A stretch of DNA of 64,000 bases. Origin: Ochrobactrum chromiisoli (GTDB taxonomy: Bacteria; Pseudomonadota; Alphaproteobacteria; Rhizobiales; Rhizobiaceae). The translations under genes were made by a program, and so were the position numbers. Under the pieces are notes generated by a model. The model was not told the origin of the DNA and did no database searches. It saw only the letters and a list, made by a program, of their open reading frames with translations. The stretch lies in assembly GCF_026241335.1 (NCBI RefSeq), contig NZ_JAPHAV010000001.1, positions 1,240,001-1,304,000 of the forward strand, read 5' to 3'. Shown here in pieces: positions 34,369 to 42,441 of this stretch (the first letter of the stretch is position 1; the number at the start of each line of letters is the position of its first letter).

Positions 34369-36006
34369 ATGAAAAAGGGTGCTCACATTTTCGCGACCGT
34401 CGCCGCAATCTTCTGCGTCGGTCTGGCATTTGCAATCGTTTCGGCAGATCCGTCACATGCAGCAACCTTGGATTATGGCCTGCTTTCCAAGTCTGCGGGT
34501 CTGCATCATGTCTTTGAGGCATCCCCGGTGCTTTTGGGCCTGCGAGCGCAGCTTGCGGATATTACAACGCGAGCTGAAGCCAAGCGGGCTGAAATCACCG
34601 ACGATATGGATGAAGCGGCAGTTCGCGCAATCGAAACCGCTCACGCTGCGATCTTGGCTGAAGCCGTTCCGGTACAAGCTGATATTGCCCGCCTAGAAAA
34701 CGAACAGCGCAACGCACCGCCTGTCACAACTGATCCGCAGACTGTCGCCGCCGAAGCTGTCCGCGCAGAACGTGAACGTTCTAACGCGATTGAAGAACTG
34801 GCCTCACGTTCTGGTTTTGCTGACTTTGGCCGTGAACATGTCCGCTCCGGTACAACTGTCGATGCTTTCCGCAGTTTGTTGCTTGATCACATGGTCAGCA
34901 ATGAGCGGAACGCGCCAACCGACAGCCGTGTCAACGTAATCCGTGATGAAGGCGATACCCGCCGTTCTGCACAGATTGAAGCTCTTGCCTATGGTCTTGG
35001 CGCACCAACGCCGGACGCCGGTCCATCACAGGCTGCTCGGCAGTTTATGGGTATGGGCCTTGTGGATCTCGCGGCTGAAAGCGTGAACTATCGCGGTCGC
35101 CGCATGATGAATGCTCGCGACATCGACGATGTATTCACCCGTGCATCGCATTCAACGTCGGACTTCCCTGTAATCTTCGAAGGCGCTGTCAATCGAACGC
35201 TGGAACAACGTTACGCATTGGCCCAGCCGACATTCAAGCGATTTGCGCGTAAGCGTAATTTCCGCGACTTCCGTCCAGATACCACCGTCAAGGTCGGCGA
35301 TTTCCCGCTTCTGAAAAAGGTGCTGGAAAACGGCGAGATCAAGTATGGCTCGTTCGGTGAAGGCAAAGAGCAGGTGCAGGCATTCAGCTATGCGATTGCG
35401 CTCAACATCAGCCGTCAGATGCTTATCAACGATGATCTCGGCGCAATCTCGGAACTGCTGACAAGTTATGGCGCGTCGGTGGCTTTGTTCGAGGAAGTTA
35501 CCTTCTATGCAGGTGCCTTCAACGGCAACCTTGCCGACGGCAAGACGGTCTATCATGCCGAACACAAGAACCTTGCCGGAACCGCTTCTGCCATCACAGT
35601 TGATGCCGTCGGCGAAGGTCGTAAGGCGATGAGCAAGCAAAAGAGCATTGATGGTAATCCACTGCTTTCGAACGCTGCTCGCATCATGCTGGTTGGTCCG
35701 GACAAGCTAACCGAAGCTGAAAAGTTCCTTGCTTCGATCACGCCTGCAACCGTTGCGACCGTCAATATTTTCTCCGGTAAATTCGAACTCATCGAAACCA
35801 ATCAGATCGAAGGCAATGCCTGGCATCTGCTTGCAGATCCTGCATCCGGTTCAAATTATCGCTGGGGCTATCTGGAAGGCTATGAAGCCCCACGTGTCCG
35901 CATGGATGAGCCTTTCGGACGGCAGGGTTTCAGTATGTCGGTTGAACATGACTTCGGTTGTGGCGCTACCGACTATCGCTTCGGCTACAAGAACGCTGGG
36001 GCTTAA
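34369..36006 (+). CDS. Major capsid protein with an N-terminal signal-like hydrophobic segment and scaffold region
   Basis: 545 residues. The C-terminal about 330 residues have the major-capsid look (VIFEGAVNRTLEQRYALAQ, TVKVGDFPLLKKVLENGEIKYG, YAGAFNGNLADGKTVYHAEH, RVRMDEPFGRQGFSMSVEHDFGC). Residues about 45-125 are a charged coiled-coil-like delta/scaffold region. The first 31 residues (MKKGAHIFATVAAIFCVGLA onward, ending PSHA-A) read as a Sec signal peptide, which is unexpected in a capsid protein. ATG 34369 has a GAAGGAAG ribosome site. The N-terminal region would be removed by the prohead protease in an assembled shell. Confidence 0.82.
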   Translation: MKKGAHIFATVAAIFCVGLAFAIVSADPSHAATLDYGLLSKSAGLHHVFEASPVLLGLRAQLADITTRAEAKRAEITDDMDEAAVRAIETAHAAILAEAVPVQADIARLENEQRNAPPVTTDPQTVAAEAVRAERERSNAIEELASRSGFADFGREHVRSGTTVDAFRSLLLDHMVSNERNAPTDSRVNVIRDEGDTRRSAQIEALAYGLGAPTPDAGPSQAARQFMGMGLVDLAAESVNYRGRRMMNARDIDDVFTRASHSTSDFPVIFEGAVNRTLEQRYALAQPTFKRFARKRNFRDFRPDTTVKVGDFPLLKKVLENGEIKYGSFGEGKEQVQAFSYAIALNISRQMLINDDLGAISELLTSYGASVALFEEVTFYAGAFNGNLADGKTVYHAEHKNLAGTASAITVDAVGEGRKAMSKQKSIDGNPLLSNAARIMLVGPDKLTEAEKFLASITPATVATVNIFSGKFELIETNQIEGNAWHLLADPASGSNYRWGYLEGYEAPRVRMDEPFGRQGFSMSVEHDFGCGATDYRFGYKNAGA

Positions 36007-36072
36007 TCGAACATCGGCGGATATCATTGATCCGCCATTCCTCCCGTTTCGATATTCAGAAGGGTTATTCCC

Positions 36073-36396
36073 ATGAAAAACTATATCCAGCCCGGCAAGA
36101 CGATCACCGTTCCTGCACCTGCGGATGTGAAGTCTGGCGATCTCGTCGTTGTCGGCGACCTGTTTGGAGTTGCTGAGTTTTCAGCCGCAGAAGGCGATCC
36201 GGTTGAAATTGCTACCGATGGTGTCTTTGAATTGCCAAAGGTTGCAGCACAGGCTTGGACCGTTGGTGCCAAAGTCTATTACATCGCAGCAGATAAGGTT
36301 CTGACGACGGCTGCATCGGGCAATACCTTCATCGGTCACGCAACTGAACCGGTTGCCAATCCGTCCGGATCTGGCGCTGTTCGCCTGTCGGTGTAA
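36073..36396 (+). CDS. Capsid decoration-like protein (DUF2190)
   Basis: A 107-residue beta-rich protein beginning MKNYIQPGKTITVPAPADVKSGDLVVVGDLFGVAEF, the DUF2190 pattern of small capsid-stabilising proteins, with WTVGAKVYYIAADKVLTT in the middle. It follows the capsid gene as these proteins usually do. Confidence 0.8.
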   Translation: MKNYIQPGKTITVPAPADVKSGDLVVVGDLFGVAEFSAAEGDPVEIATDGVFELPKVAAQAWTVGAKVYYIAADKVLTTAASGNTFIGHATEPVANPSGSGAVRLSV

Positions 36397-36402
36397 ACAG
36401 AC

Positions 36403-36771
36403 ATGGTGAACTGGCGTAAACTTGAAGCTAAGGTCGATCAGAAGATCGGCCAAAGCTACGGCGAGTCAGTTCGCCTGTCTTTCTTAAAAGGGCAGGTTGC
36501 TGATGCGTCCCGGCCCATGATTGATGTCAATGCCGTTCTGCATGTCGGTGGCGACGACTCTCACGCTCCCGGTCCTACCGGCACGTATCGCTCCCGCTTG
36601 TCATTGGGTGAAGCTGAGCTGTTTCTTGATCGCTCGACCTATACCGGCTCGATGCCGCAAGAGGGGGACAAAGTTCGCGCCAATGATCGGGACGGAGAGC
36701 CATGGTTTGAAGTGGCTGCGGTTTCTGATCGCTATAGCAATCTCATCGTTTTGAAGCTGGGGCAGTCCTGA
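36403..36771 (+). CDS. Putative head-tail connector protein, 122 aa
   Basis: A small protein between the decoration and tail-completion genes, with LSLGEAELFLDRSTYTGSMPQEGDKVRANDRDGEPWFEVAAVSDRYSNL, a beta-rich pattern that resembles FII-like head-tail joining proteins. Identification is from position and pattern only. Its stop overlaps the next start by one base. Confidence 0.55.
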   Translation: MVNWRKLEAKVDQKIGQSYGESVRLSFLKGQVADASRPMIDVNAVLHVGGDDSHAPGPTGTYRSRLSLGEAELFLDRSTYTGSMPQEGDKVRANDRDGEPWFEVAAVSDRYSNLIVLKLGQS

Positions 36772-37553
36772 TGTCTGTTGGCCGTATCGCTCTGCGCATT
36801 GCGACGATTGAAGCTTTGCGCGGCAACACATCCGTTGAAGGCAATGTGCTGGATAGTGAAATCGGATCGCTTGATGTAGCCGCAGACGAAAGTCTGCGCA
36901 CCAATCAAGAGAAACCATTCATCTCAGTCTACACCGACAGCGCAAAAATCGACGATCTAAGCAGTGGTCGCAGACTTTGGATAAACGGCCTCACGGAACT
37001 GCTGATTGAAACGGGCATTGCAGCGTCAATGACGGAAACTGATCAGGAGACCGGGGAGAGTACGATTATCGGTGGCATTCCCGCCACCGACTCAGCGTTC
37101 GAGCTGTTTCTTGATGTCGTCGACCGGGAGACTGTCACCGCGCTGATGGACCCCGATAATGTCTGGGCCGAGATCTGGCGCGGGCTTGTAAGCAATATTG
37201 CGAAGGTCGAACGCAGGCGAACGGCGGATGCAGAAACCGGAACACGGATGGCAGCGCATCAGCAATGCATTCTCTGTGAAATTTTGCCGGATCCGGTTTA
37301 CGGCGCGTCGATAGCGCCAACGTCACTTTGGCAAAAGCTGCTTAGTCAGATGGCAGAGATCAATCACCCATACCTCGAAACCATACGCAAGCTTCTGGGT
37401 CTGGATATGGTGCAGCTGCAATCTACGGAACAGCGTCGGCGGTTCGGTTTGACGCTTGATGAGGCGCGCGCGCTTTGCGATATGCCGCCCATTGAGTTTG
37501 AACAAACTGAGCCGAATATCAGCAAGATCGAAATAGAGAAACTCAATGGCTGA
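36771..37553 (+). CDS. Hypothetical phage protein, 260 aa, connector region
   Basis: A soluble protein with no definite family. It lies between the connector and baseplate genes, where a tail-completion or terminator protein is expected. Residues 1-110 look beta-rich, and the C-terminal half is helical with RRRFGLTLDEARALCDMPPIEFEQ. It overlaps the gpV gene by eight bases. Confidence 0.55.
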   Translation: MSVGRIALRIATIEALRGNTSVEGNVLDSEIGSLDVAADESLRTNQEKPFISVYTDSAKIDDLSSGRRLWINGLTELLIETGIAASMTETDQETGESTIIGGIPATDSAFELFLDVVDRETVTALMDPDNVWAEIWRGLVSNIAKVERRRTADAETGTRMAAHQQCILCEILPDPVYGASIAPTSLWQKLLSQMAEINHPYLETIRKLLGLDMVQLQSTEQRRRFGLTLDEARALCDMPPIEFEQTEPNISKIEIEKLNG

Positions 37554-37983
37554 CGGCTTGGCAGAAATCCTCGTTGAGATGCAGCGGCGGCTTTTCGAAG
37601 TCGAGCGCCGTCTCGCCAATCATCGTCGGACCGGCGTCATTGATGAAATCGATCACGGAAAGGGTGTGGCTCGCGTAAAACTGCAGGGCAGCGATCAATC
37701 GTTCCGCACTGGTTGGATCCCATGGAAAGAGATTGCTGCAGGTGGCATCTCGACCCATATTCCTCCCACGGTTGGACAGCAAGTCGATGTCATGTCCGAA
37801 AGCGGCGATCTGACGGATGCGGTAATTGATTTTTCCACGCATTCTAATGCGAACCCGCGCCCGCACGATGGGCCTGACGCTGTCATCACCAAAGGCGGTG
37901 TAAAGCTTTTCATCAGTGACGACACCGTCACGATTGATGCAGCCAATATCACCTTTACAGCTTCTAGCGGAAACTTGGCCTAA
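37546..37983 (+). CDS. Baseplate assembly protein V (spike)
   Basis: A 145-residue gpV-family protein that forms the membrane-piercing spike of contractile tails. An OB-like start (RTGVIDEIDHGKGVARVKL, PWKEIAAGGISTHIPPTVGQQVDV) and a C-terminal beta-helix-like strand repeat (GVKLFISDDTVTIDAANITFTASSG) are visible. It is followed directly by the PAAR tip gene. Confidence 0.85.
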   Translation: MADGLAEILVEMQRRLFEVERRLANHRRTGVIDEIDHGKGVARVKLQGSDQSFRTGWIPWKEIAAGGISTHIPPTVGQQVDVMSESGDLTDAVIDFSTHSNANPRPHDGPDAVITKGGVKLFISDDTVTIDAANITFTASSGNLA

Positions 37984-38240
37984 TGCCCCTAATTGTCAGA
38001 CTGGGTGACACCGGATCGCATGGCGGGTCGGTGATTTCGTCAGCATCGAAATGGCATTGTGAGGGGAAGCTGATCGCTCGCAAGGGTGATGTTTATTCCT
38101 GCCCAATCCACGGACCGAACGCCATTACAGGCGGCTCTGGCAAATATGTTTGCGAGGGCGCGCCAGTAGCAAGACACGGCGATGCGACAGCCTGCGGTGC
38201 CTCACTTATCTCGGGTGCGACCAAGTGGTCGTGCGAATAA
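37983..38240 (+). CDS. PAAR-motif spike-tip protein
   Basis: An 85-residue PAAR protein (MPLIVRLGDTGSHGG ... PVARHGDATACGASLISGATKWSCE). The His/Cys residues (SHGG, WHCEG, SCPIHG, ARHGD) fit the metal-stabilised cone that caps the gpV spike. Start and stop overlap those of gpV by one base. Confidence 0.85.
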   Translation: MPLIVRLGDTGSHGGSVISSASKWHCEGKLIARKGDVYSCPIHGPNAITGGSGKYVCEGAPVARHGDATACGASLISGATKWSCE

Positions 38241-38256
38241 CAAAGGAGAAAACACG

Positions 38257-38427
38257 ATGAATGTCATCGTTAAAGAGAGTGGTTTCTACGGCGGCACCTA
38301 CTACACCGCCATGGCGAAACCGCAGGATATCCCGGACGCCGTCGCCAAGCAATTCATGTCGCCTTATGGTCATCAGCTTGAAAAACCGGAAGATCGCCAG
38401 AAGGTCATTCGCCCAGCCAAGGATTAA
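38257..38427 (+). CDS. Small phage protein, 56 aa, between PAAR and gp25
   Basis: MNVIVKESGFYGGTYYTAMAKPQDIPD with a good AAGGAG ribosome site. It resembles short conserved ORFs next to PAAR genes in contractile-tail modules. Function is unknown; the longer frame from 38182 lies inside the PAAR gene and was rejected. Confidence 0.55.
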   Translation: MNVIVKESGFYGGTYYTAMAKPQDIPDAVAKQFMSPYGHQLEKPEDRQKVIRPAKD

Positions 38428-38430
38428 GCC

Positions 38431-38814
38431 ATGTCGTCAATCGGCTTTTCGAATGTCGACGGCTCGCTGTTAACGGGCTTTGACCACGTTCGGCAGTCGA
38501 TTGAAGTGATCCTTAACACGCCGATAGGTTCGCGCGTAATGCGTCGGGATTTCGGGTCCGAGTTGATGGCGTTGATCGACAGGCCGTCGAACGATCAAAT
38601 CATTCTTTCGATCTATTCAGCCTGCGCGACGGCAATTGCAAAATGGGAGCCGCGCTTTGCTCTCACCGGGATCAGTATCGGGGATTTAACCGTGCAGGGC
38701 GCGGTTAGTCTCCAGATAAGCGGCATCTATTACCCAAATGGTCACAAGGGAGATTTCTCAGTGACCGAGGGCGAAACCTCGACGAGCATCACAATAACAA
38801 GGACAATGTCATGA
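38431..38814 (+). CDS. Baseplate protein gp25/GpW family
   Basis: A 127-residue baseplate wedge protein of the gp25 family. LLTGFDHVRQSIEVILNTPIGSRVMRRDFGSEL is the family signature, including the helix that anchors the first sheath ring. It precedes gpJ with an ATGA overlap. Confidence 0.88.
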   Translation: MSSIGFSNVDGSLLTGFDHVRQSIEVILNTPIGSRVMRRDFGSELMALIDRPSNDQIILSIYSACATAIAKWEPRFALTGISIGDLTVQGAVSLQISGIYYPNGHKGDFSVTEGETSTSITITRTMS

Positions 38815-39860
38815 GCCGCTTTGTTGCGCCTAATCTGGCTGACCTCGGCGATGTTCCCAGTGTCGTTCCTGTCGACTTCGAAGAAATCAAAGCGTCTCGT
38901 GATGATTACCTGGTTGCAGCGCTGGCACGTTTCGGCGTGACTTATGACGTCGTCAAGCTCGAAACCGATCCGATGGTGATCGCGTATTCGGAAGGCGGCG
39001 GCTATCAGGAAATGAAGTTTCGTCAGCGGATCAATGAAGCAATTCGCGCGTTATCTCTTGCAACCGCGATTGGCGGGGATCTCGATCATATCGCCGCAAC
39101 CTACGCCGGGATATCGCGCCTTGTTTACGACAATGATGCGGATGATCAGCCTGAAAACTCGCAGTGGGATGATATTCTCGACAAGTGGGTCGAACACGAC
39201 AACACTTTTCGCGCCAGAATACTGCTTGCATTTGAGGCTTTCTCGACAGCGGGACCCGAGGGCGCTTACACATTCCATGCGCTTGAGCTCGATGGAAAGC
39301 GCGACATTGCTGATGTAGCGGTCTATTCCGAGGAAGATGGCGCGGTCTACACATCTGGACTTCACGCTGACGCGTTTTCTATGGGACTGATCGCAACGCC
39401 ATTTACGGGGCGGAATACAGGAGATCCCGTGCTTGCACCTGAGATCCTGATTGTCGTCTTGCCGACTATTACCTATGGCGCGGCCAATCAATCACTGATG
39501 GACCGGACTTTTACTGCGGTCACTCCGAAGGACGTTCGACCAATTGGTGACAATGTTCGCATCGAACCGGCGACGGTGGTGTCATATAATATCGAGGTGA
39601 CGTTATATTATGCACCCGGCGTTGATGTTTCTGCCATGGCTGCAGAAGCAAAGCGAAGATTGACAGCTTACGCACAATCGCGCCGTCGTATTGGCCTTGC
39701 AGTCCAACGTGAAGTTATCGGCGGACGCGCTGCTATCGATGACAATGTTACTGTCGAGGTGACTTTCCCTGCAGCGGACATTGAGCCGGGGTCGAAGGGT
39801 GTCGGTCAAGTAGGCACCATCACCGTCAACACGGTCCAAACTCAAGGGTCATGGCAATGA
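38811..39860 (+). CDS. Baseplate assembly protein J
   Basis: A 349-residue gpJ-family wedge protein. Features include FDEIKASRDDYLVAALARF-like FEEIKASRDDYL near 23-34, the RQRINEAIRALSLATAIGGDLDHIAATYAGISR helix near 71-103 and GRAAIDDNVTVEVTFPAADIEPG near the end. It overlaps gp25 (ATGA) and the gpI gene by ten bases. Confidence 0.92.
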   Translation: MSRFVAPNLADLGDVPSVVPVDFEEIKASRDDYLVAALARFGVTYDVVKLETDPMVIAYSEGGGYQEMKFRQRINEAIRALSLATAIGGDLDHIAATYAGISRLVYDNDADDQPENSQWDDILDKWVEHDNTFRARILLAFEAFSTAGPEGAYTFHALELDGKRDIADVAVYSEEDGAVYTSGLHADAFSMGLIATPFTGRNTGDPVLAPEILIVVLPTITYGAANQSLMDRTFTAVTPKDVRPIGDNVRIEPATVVSYNIEVTLYYAPGVDVSAMAAEAKRRLTAYAQSRRRIGLAVQREVIGGRAAIDDNVTVEVTFPAADIEPGSKGVGQVGTITVNTVQTQGSWQ

Positions 39861-40516
39861 CAGCAGCGGAAGCAATTGATGCTGTCGCTGATCTTGCCCG
39901 CTCCATACTTCCACCCAGATCTTCGCCACTCACATTGGCTATTCTGGCTGCGGAACTTGCAAGAATTGCGACGGTTGATCCAACGGTTATAGCAACAATT
40001 TGGAACCCTGCTACGTGTCCAAAGATACTGCTGCCATATCTGGCAATGGGTGTTTCCGTGGATGTCTGGTCGGCGGATTGGTCGGAAGAGCAACAGCGGC
40101 GCGTGATCGCTGCGTCTCCGATGGTCCACCGCCTTAAGGGTACAAGAGGGGCTGTCGAGCGTGCGCTTGCAGCCTTCGAACTTGAAACTCGCATCGTCGA
40201 GTGGTGGGAAGATGGATCCCGGCGCGGCACATTTCGCGTCGAAATCCTCTATCGCAACGGTAGTCCGGTTTTTGATTTGGAAACGCAGGCTTCGGCGATT
40301 TCATCTGTGGATGCTGCAAAGCCGAAATCACGAGTCTTTACAACGCGCGCGGTCCTTCAGGCGCGTGGCAGCATTTATCTTAGCGCCTTTGCTCAAACGC
40401 ATATCGCTGCGATTGCGCACCCGTACGCCTTTGATCCTCCTGTGCTGAGGGCTTCTACTTTCGTCGGCGGCGCGCCCTGTGCGTTTGTTTCTGGCACTGC
40501 TCATTACAAGGTTTAG
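39851..40516 (+). CDS. Phage tail protein I
   Basis: A 221-residue gpI-family baseplate protein (CPKILLPYLAMGVSVDVWSADWSEEQQRRVIAASPMVHRLKGTRGAVERALAAF is the family core). It helps join wedge and fibre. ATG 39851 or ATG 39857 (overlapping the gpJ stop) may be the start. Confidence 0.92.
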   Translation: MAMTAAEAIDAVADLARSILPPRSSPLTLAILAAELARIATVDPTVIATIWNPATCPKILLPYLAMGVSVDVWSADWSEEQQRRVIAASPMVHRLKGTRGAVERALAAFELETRIVEWWEDGSRRGTFRVEILYRNGSPVFDLETQASAISSVDAAKPKSRVFTTRAVLQARGSIYLSAFAQTHIAAIAHPYAFDPPVLRASTFVGGAPCAFVSGTAHYKV

Positions 40517-40521
40517 AGAAT

Positions 40522-41814
40522 ATGGCTCAAAATTCATTCGCGCTTATGACTAATCTTGGTCGCGCAAAGGAAGCTGCAGCGCTTGCGAACGGCACGGCAG
40601 TCGTCATAACGCACATTGCGATTGGCGACGGGACAACCGTGCCGTCGGGCGGGGAAACGGCGCTTTATAATGAGATCGCCCGTAAGGCTATTTCTGGCCA
40701 TGGCACAGTCGTAGGTGCATCAAATGTCGCCTATTTCGATATCTTCCTCGCCGCTGCTGAAGGTCCGTATACTATACGTGAGGCCGGTCTTTACGATACT
40801 GCTGGCGATCTCATCGCAATTGCGAGATATGACCCGCCTATTAACAAGCCGGTGCCGGCTAGCGGGCAGACTGTCGAGGGCACTGTTCGTCTCGAAGTGG
40901 CGTTTTCGAACCTCGCTAATGTGACAATTGTTGTCGACCCATCTTTTACGATTCCGTTACAGCGTCTCTCACGTTTGCCATGGATCCCAATCTTATCGAT
41001 GAGCATAACCGCTCCGCCTGCATCGCCAGCAATCGGCGACGCTTACCTTATCCCGATAGGGGCGACAGGGGCTTGGGCGGGGCAATCAGGCAAGATAGCT
41101 GAATTTACGACCGCTGGATGGGGGATTATTACGCCGCCAGATGGTCACGGCGTAAGTTTGCCTGACGGTAGAGTTTTCGAAAGGATTGGAGCGGGATACT
41201 CGGAAAAATTAGCCCTCGACGCACAGTCGGGTAAATGGAATTACGTCGTGGCTGGCGGAACGGCCAATGTCCTGACTGCCGCGCTTTCCCCTGTCCCGTC
41301 TGCCTACGCGAATGGCATGCTGGTTTTGGTCGGAGTTGTCACAACATCCACAAGCACGACTCCAACTTTGAATTTGAACGGCTTGGGTGCCAGATCTATC
41401 GTCAATCCTGATGGATCCGCTCTTACGGCTGGCGCGCTAGTCGGAGGAGCTAAGCAACTCGTCGCCTTTGACAGCACATTAAACAAATTCATTCTCATGA
41501 CGCCAGCTAACACCGGGGTCAAATTAGGGAGTAGCTGGATAAGGCACTCTGACGGCACCTACGAAGCGTGGGGAGTGGTAACTTTTCCCGGAACAACAAC
41601 CCAGCTTGATGTGACGCTTCCTATTACTTTTCCGACAAGCGTGGATAGCGTTCTTGTGACAGATGTTGGCTCATCCGTTTTTGTAGGGGCTGCCAATGCT
41701 CTCAGCACTTCACAGATCCGCTGCTGGACCACGCCTTATTTTGTCAACAACACCGGCTCCATTTCTCAAAAAAACGGCTCGGTCCTACTCTGGTACCGTG
41801 CGTGGGGTAAATAA
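40522..41814 (+). CDS. Tail fibre protein (tail-collar N-terminus, DUF2793, C-terminal receptor-binding part)
   Basis: 430 residues in three parts: residues 1 to about 150 form the baseplate-attachment domain (FALMTNLGRAKEAAALANGTAVVITHIAIGDGT, tail-collar fibre N-terminal family); about 155-260 is a DUF2793-like segment (ITAPPASPAIGDAYLIPIGATGAWAGQSGKIAEF); about 260-430 is a beta-rich tip with LKLGSSWIRHSDGTYEAWGVVTFPG-like sequence that probably binds the host receptor. It determines host range together with the following chaperone. Confidence 0.88.
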   Translation: MAQNSFALMTNLGRAKEAAALANGTAVVITHIAIGDGTTVPSGGETALYNEIARKAISGHGTVVGASNVAYFDIFLAAAEGPYTIREAGLYDTAGDLIAIARYDPPINKPVPASGQTVEGTVRLEVAFSNLANVTIVVDPSFTIPLQRLSRLPWIPILSMSITAPPASPAIGDAYLIPIGATGAWAGQSGKIAEFTTAGWGIITPPDGHGVSLPDGRVFERIGAGYSEKLALDAQSGKWNYVVAGGTANVLTAALSPVPSAYANGMLVLVGVVTTSTSTTPTLNLNGLGARSIVNPDGSALTAGALVGGAKQLVAFDSTLNKFILMTPANTGVKLGSSWIRHSDGTYEAWGVVTFPGTTTQLDVTLPITFPTSVDSVLVTDVGSSVFVGAANALSTSQIRCWTTPYFVNNTGSISQKNGSVLLWYRAWGK

Positions 41815-41816
41815 TT

Positions 41817-42377
41817 ATGGCTATCTTTTTCTCTCCATCTGGTCCGGCTTTCTACGACGACGCTATTCCGACTTCAGTGCCGGACGATGCAATAAAGGTC
41901 ACTGAATCCGAACGCGACGCGCTCTTGAATGCCATAAACAGCGGGGGTTCTTTCGAGGTCGTCGGTGGCAAGCCGAGGCCAGTTGCTTATTCAGGCCCTG
42001 ATTTGATGGAGATCAGAATCGCCCTGAAGCGGCAAGTTGACGTTGACGCCGAGACGGAACGATTGAAATACATTACTCCCGGCAACGGGCAGACAATGAC
42101 ATATCAGCAGAAAGTCACAGAGGCGCAGGCGTTCAAAGTTGCCGCGAGTCCGGTTGAAGCGGACTATCCAATCCTGTCTTCAGAAGTTGGCATTACTGCT
42201 GAAACGCTTGGCGAGGTTGCTGATATAGTTCTTGCAGCCTTCGCTCAATGGCAGCAAATCGGTGCCGCTATCGAAAGTATCCGCCTGGGCGCCAAGCGTG
42301 ACATCGATGCGGCGCAAGATGAAGCCGCAGTACGCGCAGTCGTTAATGCAATCGTGTGGCCACACCCGGCGCTCTGA
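41817..42377 (+). CDS. Tail fibre assembly chaperone
   Basis: 186 residues. The N-terminus (MAIFFSPSGPAFYDDAIPTSVPDDAIKVTESERDALLNAINSGG) is the usual start of tail-fibre assembly proteins; the C-terminal part (about 60-186) is helical and resembles DUF4376-like segments. It lies directly after the fibre gene, the normal partner arrangement. Confidence 0.8.
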   Translation: MAIFFSPSGPAFYDDAIPTSVPDDAIKVTESERDALLNAINSGGSFEVVGGKPRPVAYSGPDLMEIRIALKRQVDVDAETERLKYITPGNGQTMTYQQKVTEAQAFKVAASPVEADYPILSSEVGITAETLGEVADIVLAAFAQWQQIGAAIESIRLGAKRDIDAAQDEAAVRAVVNAIVWPHPAL

Positions 42378-42441
42378 GTTCCTCTGAACATTTAATTCCA
42401 GAAAACCTGACCTAGTGAGGTCTTAATCAAGGAGTGCCGCA

